Below, in pieces: positions 14,721-23,044 of a stretch of DNA of 32,623 nt. Origin of the DNA: Tissierella creatinophila DSM 6911 (GTDB lineage: Bacteria > Bacillota > Clostridia > Tissierellales > Tissierellaceae); assembly GCF_001940565.1 (NCBI RefSeq), contig NZ_LTDM01000018.1, positions 1-32,623 of the forward strand, read 5' to 3'. The position numbers and the translations under genes were made by a program. The number at the start of each line of letters is the position of its first letter. Position 1 is the stretch's first letter. The notes beneath the pieces were generated by a model that was not told where the DNA came from, did not search any database, and saw only the letters and a program-made list of their open reading frames with translations.

Positions 14721-15971
14721 TTATTTACCAACTACTTCCTCAATCCAAATCTCTTCAATTATTGGAACAATATTAGCTGGCATCTCTGGTAGACGCTTAC
14801 TCAAAAGCTCATCTTGAGGTAAAACTCCTTGTCCTATTTTAATGCTATCGAATCTTTTCTTTTCTTCATCATTTAATTTATCATAAGAAACTACAGCTAG
14901 TTCTTTTAACTCCTCAAACTGAGTTGTTTGAACTTTAGCAGAAATTATTTCATTGATAGCCACTATTGCAGCAGCTTTATTAGATGAATTTTTAGCTATA
15001 GCTATATAGTTAGTGTTTCCAACTGTACCTTTATCAAATAAAAATGTTCTTACAGTATCTTTATATACTCCTTTTTCAATTTCTGTAGCTACTGAATAAG
15101 GACTATAGCTCATAGTCATCACTAATTCACCATCTCCAAACATATTTTTAACTTCACCTGAAGTTGCAGGGAAGGTCTTTCCCTCATTCCATAGATATTT
15201 ATTTAACTCTCTTAAGTACTCTAAAGCAGGTTCTATTTTCTCTTTAACTATTTTCTTATCTGCTTTCATATCTAAAAACTGTTCATGGCCAACTATATCG
15301 TATATAAGTGTTCTTATAAAAGCACTTCCAGTAAAATCAGGTGGTGCAGCATAAGTTACCTTTCCTTTATTTTCTTTACAATACTTCATAAGTTCTTTAG
15401 CATTCTTTGGAGTTTCTTTAGTAACTGAGCTATCATTTATAAATACAAGCTGTGCTTTACTATAGGGAGCTTCATATCCATCTATTGAAAAGCCAAAGTC
15501 ACTATTAACTTCCTCATCCTCATTATCTATGTACTTTTCAAAATTAGGTAGTTGTTCTAAAAATGGACCAAATAAGAGATCATTTTCTTTAGCAGAATAA
15601 AAGTTTTCTCCATTTATCCATATCATATCTATTGAACCTTTTTTTAATCCGGCCTGTTTTTCTCCTGATAACTTAGCTAATATATCATCAATATCCATTC
15701 CCACAACATCTAAAGTAATATCATACTCTTTCTTTAAGATAGGTGCTACAGTTTTATTTAACCATTTATTTCTATCTTCATCTCCACCCCAGCCATAAAA
15801 ACTAACAGTTTCGCCCTTAGCTTCTTTAAGTATCTCTTTAAAATCTCTATTTGCATTAAATGCTTCACTTGAAGCATTTGCGTCCATTTCCCTATCCTTA
15901 TTACTACAGCCTACAATCAATATTAAGACTATAAAAGTTGTTAAAAATAGTGTTATTATTCTTTTGTTCAC
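14721..15971 (-). CDS. ABC importer substrate-binding lipoprotein, YnjB-like
   Basis: Starts with GTG behind GGGGAG. 416 residues with a lipoprotein signal (lipobox IVGC, Cys22). The mature part carries strong YnjB hallmarks: VSFYGWGGDEDRNKW, SIDMIWINGENF, LLFGPFLEQLPN, KAQLVFIND, VTYAAPPDFTGSAF. It captures a solute outside the cell and delivers it to the two permeases. The ligand of YnjB-type proteins is unknown, though they sit in the same superfamily as iron(III), thiamine, spermidine and sulfate binders. First gene of the operon; its promoter region is shared with the divergent AIM24 gene. Confidence 0.9.
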   Translation of the reverse strand: MNKRIITLFLTTFIVLILIVGCSNKDREMDANASSEAFNANRDFKEILKEAKGETVSFYGWGGDEDRNKWLNKTVAPILKKEYDITLDVVGMDIDDILAKLSGEKQAGLKKGSIDMIWINGENFYSAKENDLLFGPFLEQLPNFEKYIDNEDEEVNSDFGFSIDGYEAPYSKAQLVFINDSSVTKETPKNAKELMKYCKENKGKVTYAAPPDFTGSAFIRTLIYDIVGHEQFLDMKADKKIVKEKIEPALEYLRELNKYLWNEGKTFPATSGEVKNMFGDGELVMTMSYSPYSVATEIEKGVYKDTVRTFLFDKGTVGNTNYIAIAKNSSNKAAAIVAINEIISAKVQTTQFEELKELAVVSYDKLNDEEKKRFDSIKIGQGVLPQDELLSKRLPEMPANIVPIIEEIWIEEVVGK

Positions 15972-16123
15972 TTGGTTTCTCCCCTTAATTTTAATACTTT
16001 AATTCAATAAATATTATAACATATTTATGATAAATAATCGTGTATAATAGTTATCTTAAATAGATAATTAGCAATATATATATTATAATATATATATTAA
16101 TTATAATAGGAGGGAAGAGAATA
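15972..16123. promoter_or_regulatory. Divergent promoter region with palindromes
   Basis: Minus-strand TATAAT at 16013-16018 serves the YnjB-like operon, and plus-strand TATAAT at 16043-16048 could serve the AIM24 gene. Both lack a good -35 (activator dependence is possible). Between them and the AIM24 start lie TTATCT-N5-AGATAA (16051-16067) and a perfect 26-base A/T-only palindrome (16073-16098). GGAGGG precedes the AIM24 start. Confidence 0.45.
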
Positions 16124-16798
16124 ATGAAATTTTCAATAGAAGGGGATTATCCAATACTTAGATGCAAACTAAATAGTGGTGAAACAATTAAGACAACAGC
16201 AGGAGCCATGTCATGGATGACTGAAGATATTGAGGTAGAACTAACAACTGGTGGAGGCGTGATGAAGGGGATTTCTAGAATGTTTGCTGGTGAGAGTTTG
16301 TTTTTAAGCTATTATACTGCAACAAGAAGTGATCAAGAAATAACATTTGCTTCATCACTCCCAGGAACTATAATGAATATTAAAATGCAAGGGCAAGCTT
16401 TAATTGCTCAAAAATCTGCTTATCTTGCATCAGAAAAGACAGTAAAATTAGAGAGTATATTTACCAAAAGATTTGCATCTGGTCTATTAGGTGGAGAAGG
16501 TTTTATACTCCAAAAGATATCAGGACATGGAGAATTATTCTTAGAGGCTGATGGATCTTTAACTGAATATCAATTAAATCATGGAGAGAGTTTATTAGTA
16601 GATCAAGGTCATGTATTTTTATTTGAGGAATCTGTATCTTATGAAATAAAAACTATAAAGGGTATGAAAAACGTCTTGTTTGGTGGAGAAGGATTATTCC
16701 TTGTAAAGTTAACAGGTCCAGGCAAGATAATTCTTCAGTCAATGCCAATATCAAATTTAGCTACAAAGATAATACCTTTTATTCCATCTCAAGGATAG
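16124..16798 (+). CDS. AIM24 / TIGR00266-family protein
   Basis: 224 residues, predicted double beta-sandwich of the AIM24 (DUF124) family: a start with DYPILRCKLNSGETIKTTAGAMSWM, then GGGVMKGISRMFAGESLF, a central GTIMNIKM, and a second half with GGEGLFLVKLTGPGKIILQS. Length is normal for the bacterial form. The biochemical function of the family is not established. Glycine-rich turns recur in the two halves, suggesting an internal duplication. No signal or membrane segments. Single-gene unit with its own terminator; divergent from the YnjB-like operon. Confidence 0.9.
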   Translation: MKFSIEGDYPILRCKLNSGETIKTTAGAMSWMTEDIEVELTTGGGVMKGISRMFAGESLFLSYYTATRSDQEITFASSLPGTIMNIKMQGQALIAQKSAYLASEKTVKLESIFTKRFASGLLGGEGFILQKISGHGELFLEADGSLTEYQLNHGESLLVDQGHVFLFEESVSYEIKTIKGMKNVLFGGEGLFLVKLTGPGKIILQSMPISNLATKIIPFIPSQG

Positions 16799-16857
16799 GA
16801 TGATATAAAAAACCATTATAATAGTAATGAGGATATGCCTATTATTTAAATTAAGAG

Positions 16858-16904
16858 AAAGACCCTTAAAAATCGGATTTAATTTCTAAGGGTCTTTTGT
16901 TTAA
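16858..16904 (+). terminator. Intrinsic terminator after AIM24 gene
   Basis: AAAGACCCTTA (16858-16868) pairs with TAAGGGTCTTT (16887-16897), with an 18-base loop and TTGTTTAATT following. Downstream, TATAAT at 16925-16930 may be the -10 of the Mg2+ ATPase gene, but no good -35 is seen and there is no Mg2+-riboswitch-sized leader. Confidence 0.8.
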
Positions 16905-16963
16905 TTGAAAAACTAACAAATGGGTATAATAATTAAAAAATATAAAGTAAAAGGGGACTCTTT

Positions 16964-19528
16964 ATGGAAGATAAAAAAAGTATTAAATATTGGAGTATGT
17001 CTTCTGATAAAGTATTAGAAGAACTTAATCTGACTACAGATGGACTCTCATCAGAAGATGCTAAATTGCGGTTACAAAAGTATGGCGAGAACTCAATTAA
17101 GGATAAGAAAAAAACATCTGGTTTGATATTATTTTTAAGCCAATTTAAAAACCCAATTATAATCATTTTGATTATCGCAACTTTAATTTCCGCAGCCACA
17201 GGGGAATGGATTGATGCATTAATTATTTTAGCAATAGTTTTGGGCAGTGCCATATTGAGTTTTTTTCAGGAATACAGTGCAAGTAACGCAATAGAAAAAC
17301 TTAGAGCGAAGGTACAGGCTAAAACTATAGTTTTACGTGATGGAAAGCTCATAGAGATACCTTCAATAAAAGTTGTTCCTGGTGATATCATAAAACTTTC
17401 GGCAGGAAGTCTAATTCCAGCAGATGGACTTATTTTAGAAAGTCTTGACTTTTTTGTAAATCAGTCTGTTTTAACAGGAGAGTCACTTCCATCTGAAAAA
17501 GAATCAGGTATAGTTGCCAAAGATGCAAGTATGGAAGAACGTATAAATTGCGTTTTTATGGGGACCAATGTCCACAGTGGAAGTGCAACAGTTATGGTAA
17601 TTGAAACTGGGTCAGATACTGAGTTTGGAGAAATTGCTAAAAAACTTACATTAAGACCACCTGAAACTGATTTTGAAAGTGGTGTACGTCACTTTGGATA
17701 TTTATTGACTAAAATCATGCTCATTCTCACTTTGACTGTTTTTGCAATAAATGTAATTTTCAAAAGACCTCCTATTGATTCGCTTCTTTTTTCGGTCGCT
17801 CTTGCAGTTGGAATAACACCACAATTATTACCTGCTATAATAAGTATTACTCTTTCAATGGGATCTCGTAGTATGGCTAAAGCTGGAGTTATAGTTCGAA
17901 GATTGAATGCTATTGAAAACTTTGGGAGTATGGATGTATTGTGTACTGATAAAACTGGTACTTTGACTGAAGGTACCATTCGATTAGATGGTGCTATGGA
18001 TTTTGAAGGACAGTCTTCTGATGATGTTTTTAGATTAGCTTATATAAATGCAAAACTACAGATTGGTATGACTAATTCACTTGATCAGACTATTATAGAT
18101 GCAAAAGATATAGATATTAGTAATGTAAAAAAACAAGGAGAGATTGCCTTCGATTTTACTCGTAAAAGGCTTAGTGTAATCGTTCAAGATGATAATAAAA
18201 CTAAGATGATTGTAAAGGGTGCATTTAGTAGTGTTCTAGATATATGTAATAGCGTTCAAACTAGAGAAACTCAAAAGTCCATAGATGATACCACATTAGC
18301 TAAAATACAAAAAAGCTATGCAGATTGGAGTAATCAAGGTATTAGAGTTCTTGGGATTGCAGAGAAGATTATCACGTTAAAGGAAAAATATGTGGTAGAA
18401 GATGAAAAAGATATGGTATTTATGGGTTTTTTACTTTTATTTGACCATCCCAAAGCAGATGTTTCCAAAACCATAGTTGAACTTGAAAATAAAGGTGTTA
18501 GCTTGAGAATCATTACTGGAGACAATAGACTTGTTGCTACTCATACTGCCCAATCTGTCGGACTTAAAGTAAGTGGTATACTTACAGGGTCAGAACTTAT
18601 GAAACTTAGTGATGAGGCATTGTTAAATAAGATTGAAACTACTAATCTATTTGCAGAGGTAGACCCTAATCAGAAAGAACGTATAATAATGACATTAAAA
18701 AAGAGGGGTCATGTGGTAGGTTATATGGGTGATGGTATCAATGATGTACCTGCATTATATGCCTCAGATGTTAGCATTTCAGTTGACAATGCCGTTGATG
18801 TTGCAAAAGAATCAGCAGACTTTGTATTGATGGAAAACAGCTTAAAGGTTCTTAATAACGGAATTCAACTTGGACGCACAACTTTTTCTAATACCCTTAA
18901 ATATATACTTGTCACCACAAGTGCGAATTTTGGTAATATGTTTAGTATGGCGGGAGCATCGTTATTTTTACCATTTTTGCCTTTATTACCTAAGCAAATT
19001 CTGATGATCAACTTTTTAACAGATTTTCCAGCGATAAATATTGCTAGAGATTCTGTGGACTCTGAGATATTGGAAAAACCTCGCAGGTGGGATATTGGTT
19101 TTATTAAAAGATTTATGATTACATTTGGTTTAATTAGTTCTGTATTTGACTATCTAACATTTACAATCTTATTTGTAGGTTTTAAAGCACAACATGGTAT
19201 ATTTCAAAGTAGCTGGTTTGTTTTCTCGATTTTAACAGAACTATTGATACTTTTAATAATGCGAACACAGAAGCCATTTTATAAAAGTAAACCTGCACCA
19301 ATTTTGATATATTCTGTAGCTATAGTAGGAGCTATTACTTTGATACTCCCATATGTGAGACCAATAAATAAAATTCTAGACATTGAGCCTATAAGACCAT
19401 TGATACTTATTGCCCTATTTGGAATTATTGTAATGTATATAATAACTACAGAAACTGCAAAACATTATTTTTATAAATCTAAATGGAGGGATAATAATGT
19501 CAATAGAAAAAACAAAAGAATACTTTAA
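16964..19528 (+). CDS. mgtA: Mg2+-importing P-type ATPase (MgtA type, P3B)
   Basis: 854 residues, with the order of a P-type ATPase: N-terminal membrane pair, LTGES actuator loop, GITPQLLPAI in the membrane (where Ca2+ pumps have PEGL), phosphorylated Asp329 in DKTGTLTEG, ITGDNR, and GDGINDVPAL hinge. The C-terminal membrane half contains NFLTDFPAINIARDSVD and PRRWDIGFI. GITPQLLP plus the TDFPA and PRRWD motifs identify the Mg2+ transporter branch. The N-terminus is shorter than in E. coli MgtA (about 45 residues). It imports Mg2+, and perhaps Ni2+, down its electrochemical gradient at ATP cost. The 3' end overlaps the YbaK-like gene by 32 bases. Confidence 0.94.
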   Translation: MEDKKSIKYWSMSSDKVLEELNLTTDGLSSEDAKLRLQKYGENSIKDKKKTSGLILFLSQFKNPIIIILIIATLISAATGEWIDALIILAIVLGSAILSFFQEYSASNAIEKLRAKVQAKTIVLRDGKLIEIPSIKVVPGDIIKLSAGSLIPADGLILESLDFFVNQSVLTGESLPSEKESGIVAKDASMEERINCVFMGTNVHSGSATVMVIETGSDTEFGEIAKKLTLRPPETDFESGVRHFGYLLTKIMLILTLTVFAINVIFKRPPIDSLLFSVALAVGITPQLLPAIISITLSMGSRSMAKAGVIVRRLNAIENFGSMDVLCTDKTGTLTEGTIRLDGAMDFEGQSSDDVFRLAYINAKLQIGMTNSLDQTIIDAKDIDISNVKKQGEIAFDFTRKRLSVIVQDDNKTKMIVKGAFSSVLDICNSVQTRETQKSIDDTTLAKIQKSYADWSNQGIRVLGIAEKIITLKEKYVVEDEKDMVFMGFLLLFDHPKADVSKTIVELENKGVSLRIITGDNRLVATHTAQSVGLKVSGILTGSELMKLSDEALLNKIETTNLFAEVDPNQKERIIMTLKKRGHVVGYMGDGINDVPALYASDVSISVDNAVDVAKESADFVLMENSLKVLNNGIQLGRTTFSNTLKYILVTTSANFGNMFSMAGASLFLPFLPLLPKQILMINFLTDFPAINIARDSVDSEILEKPRRWDIGFIKRFMITFGLISSVFDYLTFTILFVGFKAQHGIFQSSWFVFSILTELLILLIMRTQKPFYKSKPAPILIYSVAIVGAITLILPYVRPINKILDIEPIRPLILIALFGIIVMYIITTETAKHYFYKSKWRDNNVNRKNKRIL

Positions 19529-19967
19529 AAGATGGAATATGGAAGATAGAATACTAGAATTTGATGTTTCAAGTGCAACTGTAGCTTTAGCTGCAGAGGC
19601 AATAGGATGTGAACCTAAGAGGATAGCGAAGTCATTATCATTTATGGTAGAAAAAAAGGCTGTTTTAATAGTAGTTGCAGGAGATGCAAAAATTGACAAT
19701 CCAAAATATAAAGCACAATTTAGTACAAAGGCGAAGATGCTCAAGCCTGATGAGGTCTTAGAATTAATAGGATATGAGATTGGGGGAGTATGCCCTTTTG
19801 GAATTAATGAAGGGGTAGATGTTTATCTTGATGAATCACTTAAAAGATTTGATAGTGTATATCCTGCATGTGGAAGTAGTAATAGTGCAATTGAACTTAC
19901 AATTGAAGAACTTGAAATGTATTCTAATTATACTTCGTGGATTGATGTATGTAAAGGATGGGAATAG
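19497..19967 (+). CDS. YbaK/EbsC-family (aminoacyl-tRNA deacylase-like) protein
   Basis: 156 residues of the YbaK/ProX superfamily: TVALAAEAIGCEPKRIAKSLSF with the conserved Lys45, VVAGDAKIDNPKYKAQF, GYEIGGVCPFG, VYLDESLKRFDSVYPACGSSNSAIELT. Relatives clear mischarged Cys-tRNA(Pro) or Ala-tRNA(Pro); others act on free amino-acid-tRNAs. The exact tRNA is not predictable. Ribosome site GGAGGG lies inside the end of mgtA, and the genes overlap by 32 bases in different frames, so expression is coupled, though no functional link is obvious. Confidence 0.92.
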   Translation: MSIEKTKEYFKRWNMEDRILEFDVSSATVALAAEAIGCEPKRIAKSLSFMVEKKAVLIVVAGDAKIDNPKYKAQFSTKAKMLKPDEVLELIGYEIGGVCPFGINEGVDVYLDESLKRFDSVYPACGSSNSAIELTIEELEMYSNYTSWIDVCKGWE

Positions 19968-20021
19968 AAAAGAGCTCATTTTACCGATTTTAACGTGTGG
20001 TTGCTACAATTATTATAATTA

Positions 20022-20050
20022 TTGCAATAATCAGACAGTAATGATACTAT
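20022..20050 (+). promoter_or_regulatory. Weak candidate promoter for the ATP-grasp/esterase unit
   Basis: TTGCAA (20022-20027), a 17-base spacer, and TACTAT (20045-20050). Each hexamer matches 4 of 6. If used, it gives a leader of about 200 bases before the ATP-grasp gene. 19968-20256 has no ORF I would support. Confidence 0.3.
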
Positions 20051-20148
20051 GAATAGAAAGAATGTTATATTAATTCATTTTATTTTATTCTATTAATATG
20101 ATAGTAAGAGAAACAATTAAATTCCTAGTGCAATTATAAAAAAGCTTA

Positions 20149-20234
20149 CATCAGATTGAATTTTTTAGCGTACCTGATGAACCACTGTAAATTATACAGG
20201 AGCTATGTAATTGTAAATTTATAGGGTAAATTAC
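20149..20234 (+). promoter_or_regulatory. Candidate structured leader (three hairpins) of the ATP-grasp gene
   Basis: Three successive short stems: CATCAG (20149-20154)/CTGATG (20174-20179), CTGTA (20185-20189)/TACAG (20195-20199), and GTAATT (20207-20212)/AATTAC (20229-20234). The last ends a few bases before the AGGAGG ribosome site. I match this to no known riboswitch. Confidence 0.3.
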
Positions 20235-20256
20235 TTTTATAATAGGAGGTAATCTG

Positions 20257-21429
20257 ATGAATTATGTATTTATATCACCTGATTTCCCATCTAATTTCAA
20301 GTATTTTGCTTTGAGATTAGCCCAGCAAGGAATTTGTGTCCTAGGTTTAGGATCTGAGAATTATGATTTTTTGGAACCGGAGCTTAAAGGAGCTTTGACA
20401 GAGTACTATCGTGTTGAAGATATGGAAGATTATGATCAGGTTTTAAAGGCATGTGGATACTTTACTTTTAAATATGGGAAGATTGACCGTATAGAATCTC
20501 ATAATGAGCACTGGCTATATCAGGATGCTTGTTTGAGAACAGATTTTAATGTATTTGGATTTAAAGAAAAAGATATGGGCAGTATAAAGTATAAATCTAA
20601 AATGAAGGAAGTTTTTAAAAAAGTAGGGGTTCCAGTTGCCCGTGGAAAAGTTACCCGAGATATAGATGAAGCAAAGAAGTTTATAGATGAGGTTGGATAT
20701 CCAGTATGTGTAAAGCCAGATATTGGAGTAGGAGCAGCCAATACTTTTAAGTTAAACAATGATGAAGAACTAGATTGGTTCTTTAGTAATGAACTTGAAG
20801 TTGACTATATTATGGAAGAATTTATAGAAGGAGATATTCATACCTTTGATGGATTGGTTGATAGAAATGGTAAAATGGTTTTCATGAATTCCTTTATCTA
20901 TGATAATGGTGTTATGGATATTGTAAATGATAATCTTGACATGTATTATTATAATCAAATAGAAATACCTGAAGATTTAAAGAAATATGGTCTAGACATA
21001 GTGAAAGCATTTGGGGTTAAAGAAGGTTTTTTTCATCTTGAATTCTTTAGAACTGAAGAAGGCAAACTAATAGCCTTAGAAGCTAACCTAAGACCGCCAG
21101 GTGGGCTTTCTATGGATTTGTTTAACTATTCAACTGATTCTGATTTATATCTTGCTTATGCACAATTAGTAAGTGGAGACACTTTAGAACTTCAAGAGAA
21201 GGCTCCATATTGTTGTGTTTATATTGGACGCAAAGATGATGAAGGAATAAAACATGTCAATTCTATTGAGGGTGCACTTATTAAATATAAAGATTTATTC
21301 GTATATAACGGGCCAATTGCTTCAATATTTTCAGCAGCCATTGGTAATTATGGAATAATATTAAGAGCTAATGATAGAGAAGCTTTAGAAGAGGCTATAC
21401 AATTTATTAAGCTAAGAGAAATATCTTAG
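20257..21429 (+). CDS. ATP-grasp ligase (carboxylate-amine/thiol ligase), product unknown
   Basis: 390 residues. The N-terminal part (1-110) is a Rossmann-like preATP-grasp domain starting MNYVFISPDFPSNF. The ATP-grasp core has YPVCVKPDIGVGAANTF (Lys153), a DYIMEEFIEGDIHTFDG acidic stretch, and LIALEANLRPPGG with Glu275 and Asn277 as Mg2+ ligands. The C-terminal 90 residues form an extra subdomain. Such enzymes couple ATP hydrolysis to ligation of a carboxylate with an amine or thiol; neither substrate is recognisable. Ribosome site AGGAGG. The esterase starts 31 bases after it, so the pair is an operon. No carrier protein, NRPS or export gene is nearby. Confidence 0.88.
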   Translation: MNYVFISPDFPSNFKYFALRLAQQGICVLGLGSENYDFLEPELKGALTEYYRVEDMEDYDQVLKACGYFTFKYGKIDRIESHNEHWLYQDACLRTDFNVFGFKEKDMGSIKYKSKMKEVFKKVGVPVARGKVTRDIDEAKKFIDEVGYPVCVKPDIGVGAANTFKLNNDEELDWFFSNELEVDYIMEEFIEGDIHTFDGLVDRNGKMVFMNSFIYDNGVMDIVNDNLDMYYYNQIEIPEDLKKYGLDIVKAFGVKEGFFHLEFFRTEEGKLIALEANLRPPGGLSMDLFNYSTDSDLYLAYAQLVSGDTLELQEKAPYCCVYIGRKDDEGIKHVNSIEGALIKYKDLFVYNGPIASIFSAAIGNYGIILRANDREALEEAIQFIKLREIS

Positions 21430-21460
21430 CTTCTAAGAAGAGTATATGAGGAGGCAATAT

Positions 21461-22216
21461 ATGCAAATAGATTATCATTCATTTTACAGTTCAAGATTAG
21501 GAAGAGAGATGGAGTTTAAGAGCTATGGATACGGTGGCAAGCCAATGATTGTATTCCCATCATCTGGAGGAAGATTTTATGAATATGAAGATTTTAAGAT
21601 GATTGAAGCTTGCAAACCCTTTATTGAAAGTGGAAAGATTAGGGTATATACGGTAGATAGTATAGATAATGAAACTTGGCTTAATAAACAAAGATCTGCT
21701 TCAGATAGGGCTAAGCACCACAATGCGTATGATGCGTATATAACTGAAGAGTTAGTTCCATTTGTTCGTCATCACAACAACTACAACGGAGGTATGATTG
21801 CAACAGGTTGTAGCATGGGAGGCTTTCATAGTGCCAATTTCTATTTTAGACATCCTGATATATTTGATACAGTTATAGCTTTAAGTGGAATTTATGATGC
21901 TCGATTTTTTGTAGGAGAAAACTTGGATGATTTTGATGTATACATTAATTCACCTGTAGATTACCTAGCACAGCTTAGTGACGATTATTATTTAAATTCC
22001 TATAGGAATGGTAATATTATTATCTGTACAGGACAGGGTGCATGGGAGAAAGAGGCAGTTAGGGATACGGGATTACTAGAGAATGTTTTAAAGTCTAAAA
22101 ATATTCCTGCATGGGTTGATTATTGGGGCGAAGATGTAAACCACGATTGGGATTGGTGGAGAATTCAAATGCCATATTTTTTATCTAAGCTACTAGAAAA
22201 AGATAAGCTTAGATAA
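21461..22216 (+). CDS. Esterase-family alpha/beta hydrolase
   Basis: The start is set at ATG 21461, because GAGGAGG (within an upstream in-frame ATG at 21446) is its ribosome site. 251 residues, esterase-D/PHB-depolymerase fold (PF00756 type): FPSSGGRFYEYEDF (oxyanion side), nucleophile elbow GCSMGG with Ser118, LSGIYDARFF, and DVNHDWDWW with the likely catalytic His228. No signal peptide. It follows the ATP-grasp gene and may release, trim or acylate the ligase product. Ends with a strong terminator, with only a mini-ORF in between. Confidence 0.88.
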   Translation: MQIDYHSFYSSRLGREMEFKSYGYGGKPMIVFPSSGGRFYEYEDFKMIEACKPFIESGKIRVYTVDSIDNETWLNKQRSASDRAKHHNAYDAYITEELVPFVRHHNNYNGGMIATGCSMGGFHSANFYFRHPDIFDTVIALSGIYDARFFVGENLDDFDVYINSPVDYLAQLSDDYYLNSYRNGNIIICTGQGAWEKEAVRDTGLLENVLKSKNIPAWVDYWGEDVNHDWDWWRIQMPYFLSKLLEKDKLR

Positions 22217-22225
22217 AGATAAAAT

Positions 22226-22246
22226 AGGAGGCTTAAAATGATATAG
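22226..22246 (+). other. Perfect ribosome site with two-codon ORF (Met-Ile-stop)
   Basis: AGGAGG (22226-22231) with ideal 6-base spacing before ATG ATA TAG (22238-22246). The esterase stop lies 10 bases upstream and a terminator hairpin starts at 22243. This is either the remnant of a third gene lost by deletion or a functional minigene. Confidence 0.5.
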
Positions 22247-22283
22247 ATAAAGGGAGTACATCCGATGTACTCCCTTTATCTAT
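22243..22283. terminator. Strong bidirectional terminator
   Basis: Two 20-base arms (22243-22262 and 22264-22283) are perfectly complementary around a single base, giving a stem of about 18 pairs. It lies between the convergent esterase and amino-acid ABC operons. The T-runs are modest, so it may act partly by stability. Confidence 0.75.
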
Positions 22284-22315
22284 ACTGTGACTGTAATAAA
22301 GTGAATAGTATTTCT

Positions 22316-23044
22316 TTAATAATCTAATACTTTTGATAAGAATTCCTTTGTTCTAGGATCTTGTGGGTTTTCAAATAAATCCACTGCTTTATTTTCTTCT
22401 ACAATTCTTCCATCAGCCATAAATATGACTCTATCAGCCACTTGCTTTGCATAGGCCATCTCGTGCGTTACTACTATCATCGTCATACCTGATTTGGCTA
22501 ATTCCTTCATTACATTTAAAACCTCTCCTATCATTTCTGGATCAAGAGCTGATGTAACTTCATCAAACAACATTATTTCAGGCTCCATAGCAAGAGCTCT
22601 AGCAATTGCTATTCTTTGCTTTTGGCCACCCGATAGAGAGGGAGGATAAGCATCTTTTTTCTCCAACAAATCCATAGTTTCTAATAATTCAATAGCTTTT
22701 TTTTCTGCTTCTTTTTTTGACAGTTTTCCTGTTAAAACTGGAGCTAAAGTTATATTTTCAAGAACAGTTTTATGAGGAAATAGATTGAAATGTTGAAACA
22801 CCATTCCCACATTCTGTCTTATTTTATCAATTTCTTTGCCTGACTTAGCTATGTTTTGACCTTTAATATATATATCCCCAGAAGTTGGTTCTTCTAAGTA
22901 ATTCATACATCTTATAAGTGTACTCTTCCCTGAACCAGAGGGACCTATAAGGCTTATAACTTCACCTTCGTTTATCTGCAAATTTATATCTTTTAATACA
23001 TGTTTATCTCCAAAAAATTTATTTAAATTTTCTACTTTAATCAT
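22316..23044 (-). CDS. Polar amino-acid ABC transporter ATP-binding protein (GlnQ type)
   Basis: 242 residues: Walker [10 protein letters not shown] at 34-42, [17 protein letters not shown], signature [15 protein letters not shown], Walker [13 protein letters not shown] and H-loop [14 protein letters not shown]. These match the GlnQ/HisP branch that serves amino-acid importers. It overlaps the permease by 8 bases. Three-gene operon binding protein-permease-ATPase. Confidence 0.95.
   Translation of the reverse strand: MIKVENLNKFFGDKHVLKDINLQINEGEVISLIGPSGSGKSTLIRCMNYLEEPTSGDIYIKGQNIAKSGKEIDKIRQNVGMVFQHFNLFPHKTVLENITLAPVLTGKLSKKEAEKKAIELLETMDLLEKKDAYPPSLSGGQKQRIAIARALAMEPEIMLFDEVTSALDPEMIGEVLNVMKELAKSGMTMIVVTHEMAYAKQVADRVIFMADGRIVEENKAVDLFENPQDPRTKEFLSKVLDY

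Noticed and set aside
17689-17979. Minus-strand ORF inside the Mg2+ ATPase gene
   Set aside because: Shadow of a strongly conserved coding region; nothing recognisable in the translation.
21446-21460. ATG 21446 as esterase start
   Set aside because: This ATG is part of the GAGGAGG ribosome site region for ATG 21461.
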